Origin: Dehalococcoidia bacterium
Lineage (GTDB): Bacteria > Chloroflexota > Dehalococcoidia > Dehalococcoidales > UBA5760
Length of the DNA stretch: 5,358 bases
Assembly: GCA_030639215.1 (NCBI GenBank)
Contig: DAOWDD010000042.1
Location: forward strand, 1 to 5,358
Reading direction: 5' to 3'
Shown here: positions 1 through 5,051 of the stretch, in pieces
Position numbering within the stretch: the first letter of the stretch is position 1
Layout: the number at the start of each line of letters is the position of its first letter
The notes under the pieces: generated by a model
Databases searched by the model: none
What the model saw: the letters and a program-made list of their open reading frames with translations, nothing else
What the model was told of the DNA's origin: nothing
Position numbers and translations under genes: made by a program

Positions 1-118
1 AGTGTCCGTCACCACGGTTGATAATATCCAGGATTAGCGCCCGCTGGCTGGTCATCCTCAGTCCGGCTGAGCTCAGTGCCGTGCGCTTAATGCCGGTAGC
101 CTGTTTCTTGGTAATCAT
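1..118 (-). CDS. Fur-family transcriptional regulator, N-terminal part (cut by left window edge)
   Basis: The minus strand opens with ATG at 118 and stays open to the window edge, giving 39 residues. Residues 18-39 (AGLRMTSQRALILDIINRGDGH) match the start of the winged-helix domain of Fur/PerR/Zur proteins, where 'GLR.T.QR..IL' begins the DNA-binding region and 'GH' precedes the next helix. The metal-binding and dimerisation parts lie outside the window, so whether it senses iron, zinc, manganese or peroxide cannot be told. The first 17 residues form a basic extension (MITKKQATGIKR). No clear Shine-Dalgarno sequence precedes the ATG, yet a consensus promoter lies just upstream, so the start is reasonable. 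It has its own promoter and is separate from the patatin gene, which ends 112 bases upstream. Confidence 0.82.
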   Translation of the reverse strand, partial: MITKKQATGIKRTALSSAGLRMTSQRALILDIINRGDGH

Positions 119-138
119 TGTTATTGTCGCTAATGCTT

Positions 139-153
139 ATTATTTGCAATAAT
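139..153 (-). promoter_or_regulatory. Candidate Fur-family operator overlapping the transcription start
   Basis: ATTATTTGCAATAAT (plus strand) is an inverted repeat of 6 matched bases on each side of TGC, which also reads as a 7-1-7 palindrome with one mismatch. 7-1-7 AT-rich palindromes are the usual sites of Fur-family repressors. It covers the end of the -10 box and the predicted start site, where bound protein would block transcription. A second, looser palindrome (TGC and GCA ends, 133-147 region) overlaps it. The bases do not closely match the textbook Fur, PerR or Zur boxes, so autoregulation is inferred from position and shape only. Confidence 0.45.
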
Positions 154-180
154 TATAGCGCATTGGTACCCTGCTGTCAA
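152..180 (-). promoter_or_regulatory. Consensus sigma-70 promoter for the Fur-family gene
   Basis: On the minus strand TTGACA (180-175) and TATAAT (157-152) are separated by exactly 17 bases, a perfect match to the housekeeping sigma-70/SigA consensus in both boxes and spacing. The predicted transcription start is near 145, giving a leader of about 27 bases before the ATG at 118. The promoter points only toward the Fur-family gene. It follows the end of the patatin gene, so that gene's transcript probably reads into or stops near it. Confidence 0.85.
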
Positions 181-230
181 TTTTGGGTTTGGCAGAAAGG
201 GGTTTGAGGTCTTTGTGGCCGGTGCTTCAG

Positions 231-1043
231 TCAGGCTTCCAGTACCCTCTTTATCTTCGGGATGGCACGCCGGGCCGCCCTTTTACCCTCGAGGATACAC
301 TCCCGGGCCCGGTTGAAGTTCCCGGGAAGGATATGCCCTACTTCAGGGGTAATCACGATATCAGCCTCCCTGAGTCCGGCCTGTGCCGCCTGATAGCCCA
401 TAATATACATCATCCGTATCAAAACACTGAAAACGTTCGGCACTTTCTGGGTCTCCATGTCCTCAGCGTCGGTCTTCTTTCTGACGCCCATATAGGGCAC
501 TACGTTTACTGCAATGATGATATCGGCACCCATTTCTCTAAGAGCTCTTACCGGTATCGGTTCGACCAGACCGCCGTCGAACAGGTAGCGGCCCTGCCAC
601 CTGGCCGGGGTAAATATTATCGGTATCGAGGAGCTGGCCCTTACTGCCTCCACCACTGGGCCCTGTTTGATGACCACCTCCTTACCGCTGCTGATGTCAG
701 TGGCCAGGCAGGTAAAGGGTATTTTCAGGTCGCTAAAATCTATCTCACCGATAATCGACTTGAGCCAGCCGTTAATCTTCTTTCCCTTGATGAAGCCGTT
801 GGTCGGTATCGTGAAATCGGCCAGGGACATCATTTTCCTCAGGCTCAGGCCCGTCACTATACCTGTTATCTCGCCGATATCCTTCCCCGCCGCATAGAAG
901 GCGCCGATGATAGCCCCGATACTGGTACCGGCAATCATATCAATAGGGATGCCGTTTCTCTCCAGGACGTCCAGCACGCCGACATGGGCCAGGCCCCGGG
1001 CGGCGCCGCTGCTCAGTGCCAGCCCTACCTTTCTTCTGCTCAA
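231..1043 (-). CDS. Patatin-like phospholipase, RssA/YchK type
   Basis: This 270-residue protein is a complete small patatin-family serine hydrolase, expected to remove acyl chains from phospholipids or lysophospholipids. All core motifs are visible: the glycine-rich oxyanion-hole loop SSGAARG (11-17), the nucleophile elbow GTSIG (39-43, Ser41) and the second member of the Ser-Asp dyad in DGG (156-158, Asp156). 'GLAHVGVL' after the oxyanion loop and 'EPIPVRALREMGAD' after the DGG motif are typical of bacterial RssA-like proteins. No signal peptide or membrane helix is seen, so it is probably cytoplasmic or peripheral. The start is TTG, chosen because AAGGAG lies 9 bases upstream and because the family motifs begin a few residues later. 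The gene follows herA by 30 bases and is likely co-transcribed. Its natural substrate is unknown, and a link to DNA repair is not evident. Confidence 0.92.
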   Translation of the reverse strand: MSRRKVGLALSSGAARGLAHVGVLDVLERNGIPIDMIAGTSIGAIIGAFYAAGKDIGEITGIVTGLSLRKMMSLADFTIPTNGFIKGKKINGWLKSIIGEIDFSDLKIPFTCLATDISSGKEVVIKQGPVVEAVRASSSIPIIFTPARWQGRYLFDGGLVEPIPVRALREMGADIIIAVNVVPYMGVRKKTDAEDMETQKVPNVFSVLIRMMYIMGYQAAQAGLREADIVITPEVGHILPGNFNRARECILEGKRAARRAIPKIKRVLEA

Positions 1044-1073
1044 TCTAGCTTGCTCCTTCCGGCCCTAGCAACT

Positions 1074-2696
1074 TTATCCCCAGAGCTCCTCGATGTCCTG
1101 CTCGGCCTGTTTTACTGCCTCGGTCCCTCCATTGGGGATAAGGTCCTTGTAGGACTCCGCCGAGCCGTATTCCCGGGGCTGGAAGGCTACCGGCATAGGC
1201 ACAGCGTGACCGAAGATGAGCGCCTGTTGCTTGGAGGCCAGCTTGGCCAGTACCGATTTAAGCTCGCTCTTGCCGGATACCCCGGACAGCACACTGTCGA
1301 TGTCACGTTCATTGTCGAGCAGGAAGGTCGCCTTCGTCCCGACCTGTGACATAACCTCGTCGTCAATACCGCTGGGGCGCTGGTCAATTATGAGCAGGGT
1401 GGCATTATACTTGCGCATCTCGCGGGCGATGGTGCCGAAGATGGTCTGAGAGGCCACCTCCGGGTTGAGAAACTTGTGGGCTTCCTCAATGGTTATCACC
1501 AGGGGCTGTGGCCCGGTCGAGTTTTCCGCCATTGCCTTTTCCGTTTTCTCCCGGTACCGGGCGTAGATGCGGCGGGTAAGCAGGTTAGCCACCAGGGCAT
1601 AGGCGGTAATATCATTACACTTACCGAACTCCAGGACTACGTTGGTGCCCCGGTTAAGGTGGTCGAGGATATGTGTTACGGCATCGGCCGGTGCGTGGGG
1701 CTCGATGAAGGGCAGCCGCTTGATGATTGCCAGTCCTCTCTGCAGGTTCTGAAAGGTGCTCTCGTGAATATTCAACTCCTTTAAGAGATCCCTGGTCTCA
1801 TCGGAGTTACCCGGGTTAGTGGCTTTCTCCAACCAGTTCTTGCCGAACCGTTCGCGAAACTGGTACACGGCTCCGATGGCAGGTTCGGTCAGGTTCAGCG
1901 TTTGGCGTAGCAGGGCCATATCTGCCGGCTCTATCTCGTCATAGCCTATCCTGACTATGAAGTCAGTGAGCACCCCTCTTCGCTTTGAGCTCTCTTCATC
2001 AAGGGTAAAGACGGCTACCTTGGCCGGGAAGAGCTGCTTCAGGGCCTTGACCTTCAGCCCCTGCTCGCTGCTGCCCTCCCAGCCGTACTCGCTGTGCATA
2101 TCAAAAATAAGGTTCACCGCCTTTGATTTCTGCAGCATGCCGATAAGAAGCTGCCTGGTAAAGAAGGTCTTGCCGGTGCCGCTCTTGCCGAAGACGCCGC
2201 TTGAGCGCTCGACCAGCCTCTCCATATCAAGGCAGAGCCTGGTCTCCATATCCAGGGGGTTGCCAATCCAGAACCTTTTCTCGTCCTCTTTACCGAAGAC
2301 CAGCTCCACATCCTGCTGTGAGGCCGAATTTACCGGTGAGAAGTGCGAGGGTATCGTCTTGACCGGCTGCGGTCCTTCAGTTAGGCTGGTGGCATCGCCG
2401 CCGATGGTGAGATAGGGTGAAATATGGAGTGTTCCGTAGGTGCTGGTACCGGCCAGTACCTCAGCGATGAAGGGGTCGGAGACATCGGGAGGGGTAACGG
2501 TAAGCTTCTGGTCAATTACGCCCAGGCTGATATCGGTTATCATGCCGAAGAAGCGCCGTTTTTTCCCCTCGATGGTGACATACCGCCCTACCGCAATATC
2601 CTCAACCGAGGCGGAACCATCCAGCCTGGCTTCCACTCCCTTGTTCAAGGAACCGGAGGTAACAATGCCCAGCCTCTCGGTATTCTCCTGGCTCAT
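1074..2696 (-). CDS. herA: HerA-family DNA-translocating ATPase (HAS-barrel plus RecA/FtsK-like ATPase)
   Basis: This 540-residue protein has the full HerA layout. An N-terminal HAS barrel (about 8-110, 'LGIVTSGSLNKGVEARL...') is followed by a RecA/FtsK-like ATPase core. Walker A is GKSGTGKT (170-177). 'DMHSEYG' (199-205) is the HerA-type motif after strand 2. Walker B is LVITIEEAH (399-407) with the catalytic acidic pair Glu404-Glu405. 'REMRKYNATLLIIDQRPS' (425-442) holds the conserved arginines, candidate arginine fingers, and the QRP motif. HerA proteins form hexameric rings that pump duplex DNA and drive the NurA nuclease during end resection; here nurA lies in the same operon. The ATG overlaps the stop of a 26-residue ORF (ATGA), and GGAGAG lies 9 bases before it, so translation may be coupled. 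Length is normal and no catalytic motif is missing. Confidence 0.93.
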   Translation of the reverse strand: MSQENTERLGIVTSGSLNKGVEARLDGSASVEDIAVGRYVTIEGKKRRFFGMITDISLGVIDQKLTVTPPDVSDPFIAEVLAGTSTYGTLHISPYLTIGGDATSLTEGPQPVKTIPSHFSPVNSASQQDVELVFGKEDEKRFWIGNPLDMETRLCLDMERLVERSSGVFGKSGTGKTFFTRQLLIGMLQKSKAVNLIFDMHSEYGWEGSSEQGLKVKALKQLFPAKVAVFTLDEESSKRRGVLTDFIVRIGYDEIEPADMALLRQTLNLTEPAIGAVYQFRERFGKNWLEKATNPGNSDETRDLLKELNIHESTFQNLQRGLAIIKRLPFIEPHAPADAVTHILDHLNRGTNVVLEFGKCNDITAYALVANLLTRRIYARYREKTEKAMAENSTGPQPLVITIEEAHKFLNPEVASQTIFGTIAREMRKYNATLLIIDQRPSGIDDEVMSQVGTKATFLLDNERDIDSVLSGVSGKSELKSVLAKLASKQQALIFGHAVPMPVAFQPREYGSAESYKDLIPNGGTEAVKQAEQDIEELWG

Positions 2697-2773
2697 TTTC
2701 TCATTCTCTCCGTTCCCGGATTAAGGGGGTTGGCGGTGATGATGCTCAGCATCCCAAAGTCCTGCCGGATCAT
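2693..2773 (-). CDS. Candidate 26-residue ORF bridging the HAS-barrel gene and herA
   Basis: Between the HAS-barrel stop and the herA start lies an ORF that fills the gap exactly. Its ATG overlaps the upstream TGA (ATGA, 2773-2770) and its TGA overlaps the herA ATG (ATGA, 2696-2693). A strong ribosome binding site, GGAGG within GGGGAGG, sits 8 bases before its ATG. The peptide starts MIRQDFGMLSIITANPLNPG and ends TERMRK. I do not recognise it and see no signal peptide or membrane segment. It may encode a real micro-protein, or serve only as a leader whose translation delivers ribosomes to herA and sets its dose relative to the HAS-barrel protein. It contains a 13-base palindrome (2741-2753), probably too small to matter. 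The ORF and its ribosome site are seen directly; function is unknown. Confidence 0.5.
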   Translation of the reverse strand: MIRQDFGMLSIITANPLNPGTERMRK

Positions 2774-3363
2774 GTTTGAATCCTCCCCAGAATAGCCTTG
2801 AGCTGGTTAAGATTACCGCCAATCAAAAGGGCTAATTCCTTACCGGCGGCGACCAAAAAGCTGCGACGGTCCTGGTGTACCTGACTCATCTGGCGCAGCG
2901 TGGCGCTGGTAAGCTCCTCGGTGGAAATGGGCAGGTGGGCGTTAACCAGTATATTGAGGAAGGCGAAGGATAAGCTGAACTCTCTTACTTCTTCAGGCGA
3001 GCACAGGTAGACAAAGCCGTGGATTCGGGCCGGTTGGGGCGGCAGGTAGTGGTTCAGCTTGTCGCCCTGCCGGTGCCCGACCACCAGGGTGCCGAATTCA
3101 CTCTTGAGAAGCTTTAAGAGTTGCGGGTTTGACTGGTAGACCGCCTCCTCGCTGGCCTCATCCTTACCCCGGGCAATCGGCCGCCGCCCCGGCTCAAGGC
3201 TGGTGGTCGCCGCCTGATAGACTACTCCGTATAACTCCACATCCGCATCTCTGGTCTTGACCAGGCTGCCTAAAGAGGGTGAGTCGTAAAGCTCATAACA
3301 TTGGGCAGTGAAATCGGTAGAGCTGGCTTCAATAACCTCACCGACCCTCTGTGTTTCACTCAT
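2770..3363 (-). CDS. Stand-alone HAS-barrel domain protein
   Basis: This 197-residue protein has no ATPase motif. Residues about 7-60 (VGEVIEASSTDFTAQCYELYDSPSLG... then LYGVVYQAAT) read as a HAS barrel, the small beta-barrel found at the N-terminus of HerA and in ATP synthase subunits. The next stretch, LEPGRRPIARGKDE (56-69) and YQSNPQLLKLL (76-86), then PPQPARIHGFVYLCSPEEV (108-126), agrees with my memory of HAS-barrel proteins of Cyanobacteria and Chloroflexota. The C-terminal third is helical. It likely acts in the cytoplasm with HerA, perhaps as an adaptor or mixed-ring partner; that role is inferred from shared domain and operon. The ATG follows the 23-residue mini-gene by 12 bases. 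AAAGGA abuts it, too close for a good ribosome site, so coupling to the mini-gene is likely. Confidence 0.8.
   Translation of the reverse strand: MSETQRVGEVIEASSTDFTAQCYELYDSPSLGSLVKTRDADVELYGVVYQAATTSLEPGRRPIARGKDEASEEAVYQSNPQLLKLLKSEFGTLVVGHRQGDKLNHYLPPQPARIHGFVYLCSPEEVREFSLSFAFLNILVNAHLPISTEELTSATLRQMSQVHQDRRSFLVAAGKELALLIGGNLNQLKAILGRIQT
2782..2786 (-). promoter_or_regulatory. Ribosome binding site of the 26-residue bridging ORF
   Basis: GGAGG, inside GGGGAGG, lies 8 bases before the ATG at 2773 and is embedded in the last codons of the HAS-barrel gene. It is stronger and better spaced than the site before herA itself, and is the main reason to treat the bridging ORF as translated. Confidence 0.6.
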
Positions 3364-3375
3364 TCCTTTGTTTCC

Positions 3376-3447
3376 CTATTTCTTCTTTTCCTTCTTGTCC
3401 TTTTGCTGCTTGGGTTTCTTGACGTTCTTTCTTCCCTTGGACCCCAT
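3376..3447 (-). CDS. 23-residue lysine-rich micro-protein
   Basis: A short ORF starts with ATG at 3447 and ends with TAG at 3376. The peptide begins MGSKGRKNVKKPKQQK and continues as a lysine-rich tail; 12 of 23 residues are lysine and only two (Asp17, Glu20) are acidic. AAGGAG lies 7 bases before the ATG, the clearest ribosome site in this part of the operon. The next gene starts 12 bases after the stop. The high positive charge suggests binding to nucleic acid, the ribosome or an acidic protein surface, but this is inference; I do not recognise a named family. A 51-residue reading in another frame covers the same bases, but it lacks a ribosome site, so this frame is preferred. Confidence 0.62.
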   Translation of the reverse strand: MGSKGRKNVKKPKQQKDKKEKKK

Positions 3448-3453
3448 CTATTA

Positions 3454-3460
3454 TCTCCTT
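3454..3460 (-). promoter_or_regulatory. Strong ribosome binding site of the 23-residue micro-gene
   Basis: AAGGAGA on the minus strand, with GGAG 7 bases before the ATG at 3447. It decides the reading frame for this short stretch, since the overlapping 51-residue frame has nothing comparable. Confidence 0.7.
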
Positions 3461-3524
3461 TAGTTTTTGTTAAAACACCGGGTTTCCTTCCCCCCTCTCC
3501 TTCATAATAAACCATTTCGGCTTT

Positions 3525-3776
3525 TTAGGATAGTGTCTCTGGTGCCTGAATCAAGTCCCCCCCCTTGTTTTTCCGGGCAGTCCAGATAAAGCGTAGTATT
3601 ATCGGGTAGACGCTGATAAGGGCGGCCAGGAGCAGGATAGCCAGTACCTTGCTCAGGATATGGGCTGCCTCAGGGGAGGGAAGGAAGCGGATGGTGTGCA
3701 GGGTGAGGGCGACCAGGCCGCCGGTAACGGCTGCGGTAACCCCTATCCTCACTGGCCGGCTTTTTAGCTTTCTCAC
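3525..3776 (-). CDS. Small membrane protein with two predicted helices, function unknown
   Basis: The protein has 83 residues from the GTG at 3776, or 88 from the GTG at 3791. I prefer 3776 because GAGGTG sits 7 bases before it and it gives the usual short basic start, MRKLKSRPVR. The 3791 start has a possible AAGGTGG 10 bases upstream and cannot be excluded. Two hydrophobic stretches are visible: about 9-28 (VRIGVTAAVTGGLVALTLHT) and 41-65 (LSKVLAILLLAALISVYPII onward), joined by a short loop with 'PSPEAAH'. The second is followed by RFIWTARKNK, so by the positive-inside rule both ends probably face the cytoplasm. I do not recognise a family. It starts 19 bases after nurA, within the operon. 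A run of eight G (3557-3564) lies near its 3' end, so the last 12 or so residues are vulnerable to a read or replication slip. Confidence 0.72.
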   Translation of the reverse strand: MRKLKSRPVRIGVTAAVTGGLVALTLHTIRFLPSPEAAHILSKVLAILLLAALISVYPIILRFIWTARKNKGGDLIQAPETLS

Positions 3777-3783
3777 TCCGTAA

Positions 3784-3789
3784 CACCTC
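3784..3789 (-). promoter_or_regulatory. Ribosome binding site supporting the GTG start at 3776
   Basis: GAGGTG lies 7 bases before the GTG at 3776, in the short gap after the nurA stop codon. It favours the 83-residue form of the membrane protein over the 88-residue form, although the longer form also has a weaker candidate site inside the nurA 3' end. Confidence 0.5.
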
Positions 3790-3795
3790 ACTATG

Positions 3796-5001
3796 CTAGA
3801 CCCACCTTGTCCTCTTGCTCCGGCTCTTGGCCGAACTTAGGCTGGGCAGGTGTTCATCCACCAGCAATGACTCTACCAACCGCCAGAAGTTTTCCCGGTC
3901 CGCCCCGGTTACCACCGCCTGTTCGTGGGCTTCGCTCAGCGCTACCGGGTACCCCTGCCCGCGCTGGCACTGGTCTAAAATAAGGGAGTGCGTTAGATTG
4001 AGCAGGTCCTCATCTGTTGCCACCCACTTCGGTATCTCTACCCGGGCGGTTTCATCATCCACCCTGAGGTAGAAAAAGTAGATTCGGTGTTCTTCGGGGT
4101 ACTTCTTATCAACTATTTTTGACCTGCTGGTAAACAGGCAGGACCTCTCCCCCTGACCTAACAGCTCGGAGAATAAATCACGGTCCCTGATACCGGCGAC
4201 CATCTCACACTTCCGCTCTTGACAGTCTCTGCAGTGGAGGTCGGTATCAAGGACATCATGCGGGCAGAGGGCAAGGCGCAGCGCATTGACCACCTCGGTG
4301 CTGCGGGGAAAGCTGATGTAGCTGGCCAGAGCTATTTCCCTGCCGTTGCTATTAAGCCCTTTTATCCGGCTGAGGTGGCTTAAGAAGCCTTTATCCAGCA
4401 GTGCCTCGGTGACGAATTCGGGATAGGCTTCCAGGCCCCAGAGAACAAGCGTGCCGTCAACCAGCGCCAGGCCCGGGCTGTCCTCGGGCAGTTCTGTGGC
4501 CAGTTCGGCTAACTGGCAGCACTCGTCCACGCCGCGCTTGATGCCTAAGAGCGTGCCTTCTACCACCTGCTCGCGGATTTTATCCCCATTTGGGGTAATA
4601 ACCAGCTCCTCATCACTGGAATAGAGGTGGGGGAAGCTGTCCAGGGTAGCGTCGGGTGAGCCGCCGTATTGCAGGACGACGGAGCCGATGTTTATCAGGT
4701 AGCACCGGGGCGACCGGTGGCGGTCAACATCAATGTGAGAGCCATCGGCAGCCAGGATGGTGAATTCAGAAGGGGCGGGCGGTGCCTTAATCTGCCGGTC
4801 AAACCCGTCTACCAGACCGGCTATCAGCCAGGTAGTCTTGCTGGAATTGATTTTCCTGGCCAGGTGGCTGAGGTTGTCCGCCTGGTTATGCAGGGTATCC
4901 AGGGCGAACTTGAGGCGCTGCTGCCTCTGAGCGGCGTCACTCTTCAGCCCGGCTACCATATCCCCGACCTGGGGGAACACCTTATCTAAGTCTAAGGACA
5001 C
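3796..5001 (-). CDS. nurA: NurA-domain nuclease, partner of HerA
   Basis: This 401-residue protein carries the marks of the NurA family, manganese-dependent RNase H-like nucleases that degrade DNA 5'-to-3' with HerA. FTILAADGSHID (80-91) is the first motif; Asp86 of DGS is the expected metal ligand. LALVDGTLVLWG (178-189) is the second DG motif (Asp182). The end has the family's C-terminal signature, GYPVALSEAHEQAV (350-363), with His359. Residues 11-75 before the domain are helical and may contact HerA. Between the motifs lies a cysteine group (Cys246, Cys257, Cys260, Cys265; CP then HCxxCxxxxC) that could bind zinc or an iron-sulphur cluster. The C-terminus is very basic (KSRSKRTRW). The start is GTG with AAGGAAGG 8 bases upstream. 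It lies 50 bases after cutA, in one operon with herA. Family assignment is firm; nuclease activity is inferred. Confidence 0.9.
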   Translation of the reverse strand: MSLDLDKVFPQVGDMVAGLKSDAAQRQQRLKFALDTLHNQADNLSHLARKINSSKTTWLIAGLVDGFDRQIKAPPAPSEFTILAADGSHIDVDRHRSPRCYLINIGSVVLQYGGSPDATLDSFPHLYSSDEELVITPNGDKIREQVVEGTLLGIKRGVDECCQLAELATELPEDSPGLALVDGTLVLWGLEAYPEFVTEALLDKGFLSHLSRIKGLNSNGREIALASYISFPRSTEVVNALRLALCPHDVLDTDLHCRDCQERKCEMVAGIRDRDLFSELLGQGERSCLFTSRSKIVDKKYPEEHRIYFFYLRVDDETARVEIPKWVATDEDLLNLTHSLILDQCQRGQGYPVALSEAHEQAVVTGADRENFWRLVESLLVDEHLPSLSSAKSRSKRTRWV

Positions 5002-5051
5002 CTCTATCGCCTTCCTTATCTCTCGACAGTCTTGGGCACTTTGTGTAAGTT

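Noticed and set aside
161..230. Terminator for the long operon after the patatin gene
   Set aside because: Only a 4-base CTGC/GCAG pairing was found and no T tract follows, so no intrinsic terminator can be supported; read-through or Rho-type ending is possible.
183..1349. Plus-strand ORF of 388 codons opposite the patatin gene and the 3' end of herA
   Set aside because: Its translation has no recognisable domain and spans two well-supported minus-strand genes and the gap between them; it is an antisense shadow.
2741..2753. 13-base perfect palindrome GATGCTCAGCATC between the HAS-barrel gene and herA
   Set aside because: It could form only a 5-base stem with a 3-base loop, has no T tract, and lies within the bridging ORF; it is neither a credible terminator nor a clear operator.
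2424..2795. Plus-strand ORFs opposite the 5' part of herA
   Set aside because: They are antisense to the conserved HAS-barrel domain of HerA and show no family features.
3360..3515. 51-residue minus-strand ORF (starts MVYYEGEGGRK) overlapping the lysine-rich micro-gene in another frame and ending in an ATGA overlap with the HAS-barrel start
   Set aside because: No Shine-Dalgarno sequence precedes its ATG, and its sequence reads like a frame-shifted copy of the purine-rich bases of the micro-gene. The 23-residue frame has a strong ribosome site and is preferred, though the ATGA junction is a curious coincidence.
3448..3524. Possible hairpins (GGTTT/AAACC and GTTTT/AAAAC) in the purine-rich gap before the lysine-rich micro-gene
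   Set aside because: Stems are only about 5 bases and AT-rich or widely spaced, with no following U run; too weak to call a terminator or attenuator.
4669..4989. Plus-strand ORF of 106 codons opposite nurA
   Set aside because: It lies wholly across from the NurA N-terminal region, including the DGS motif; it is a shadow with no recognisable content.
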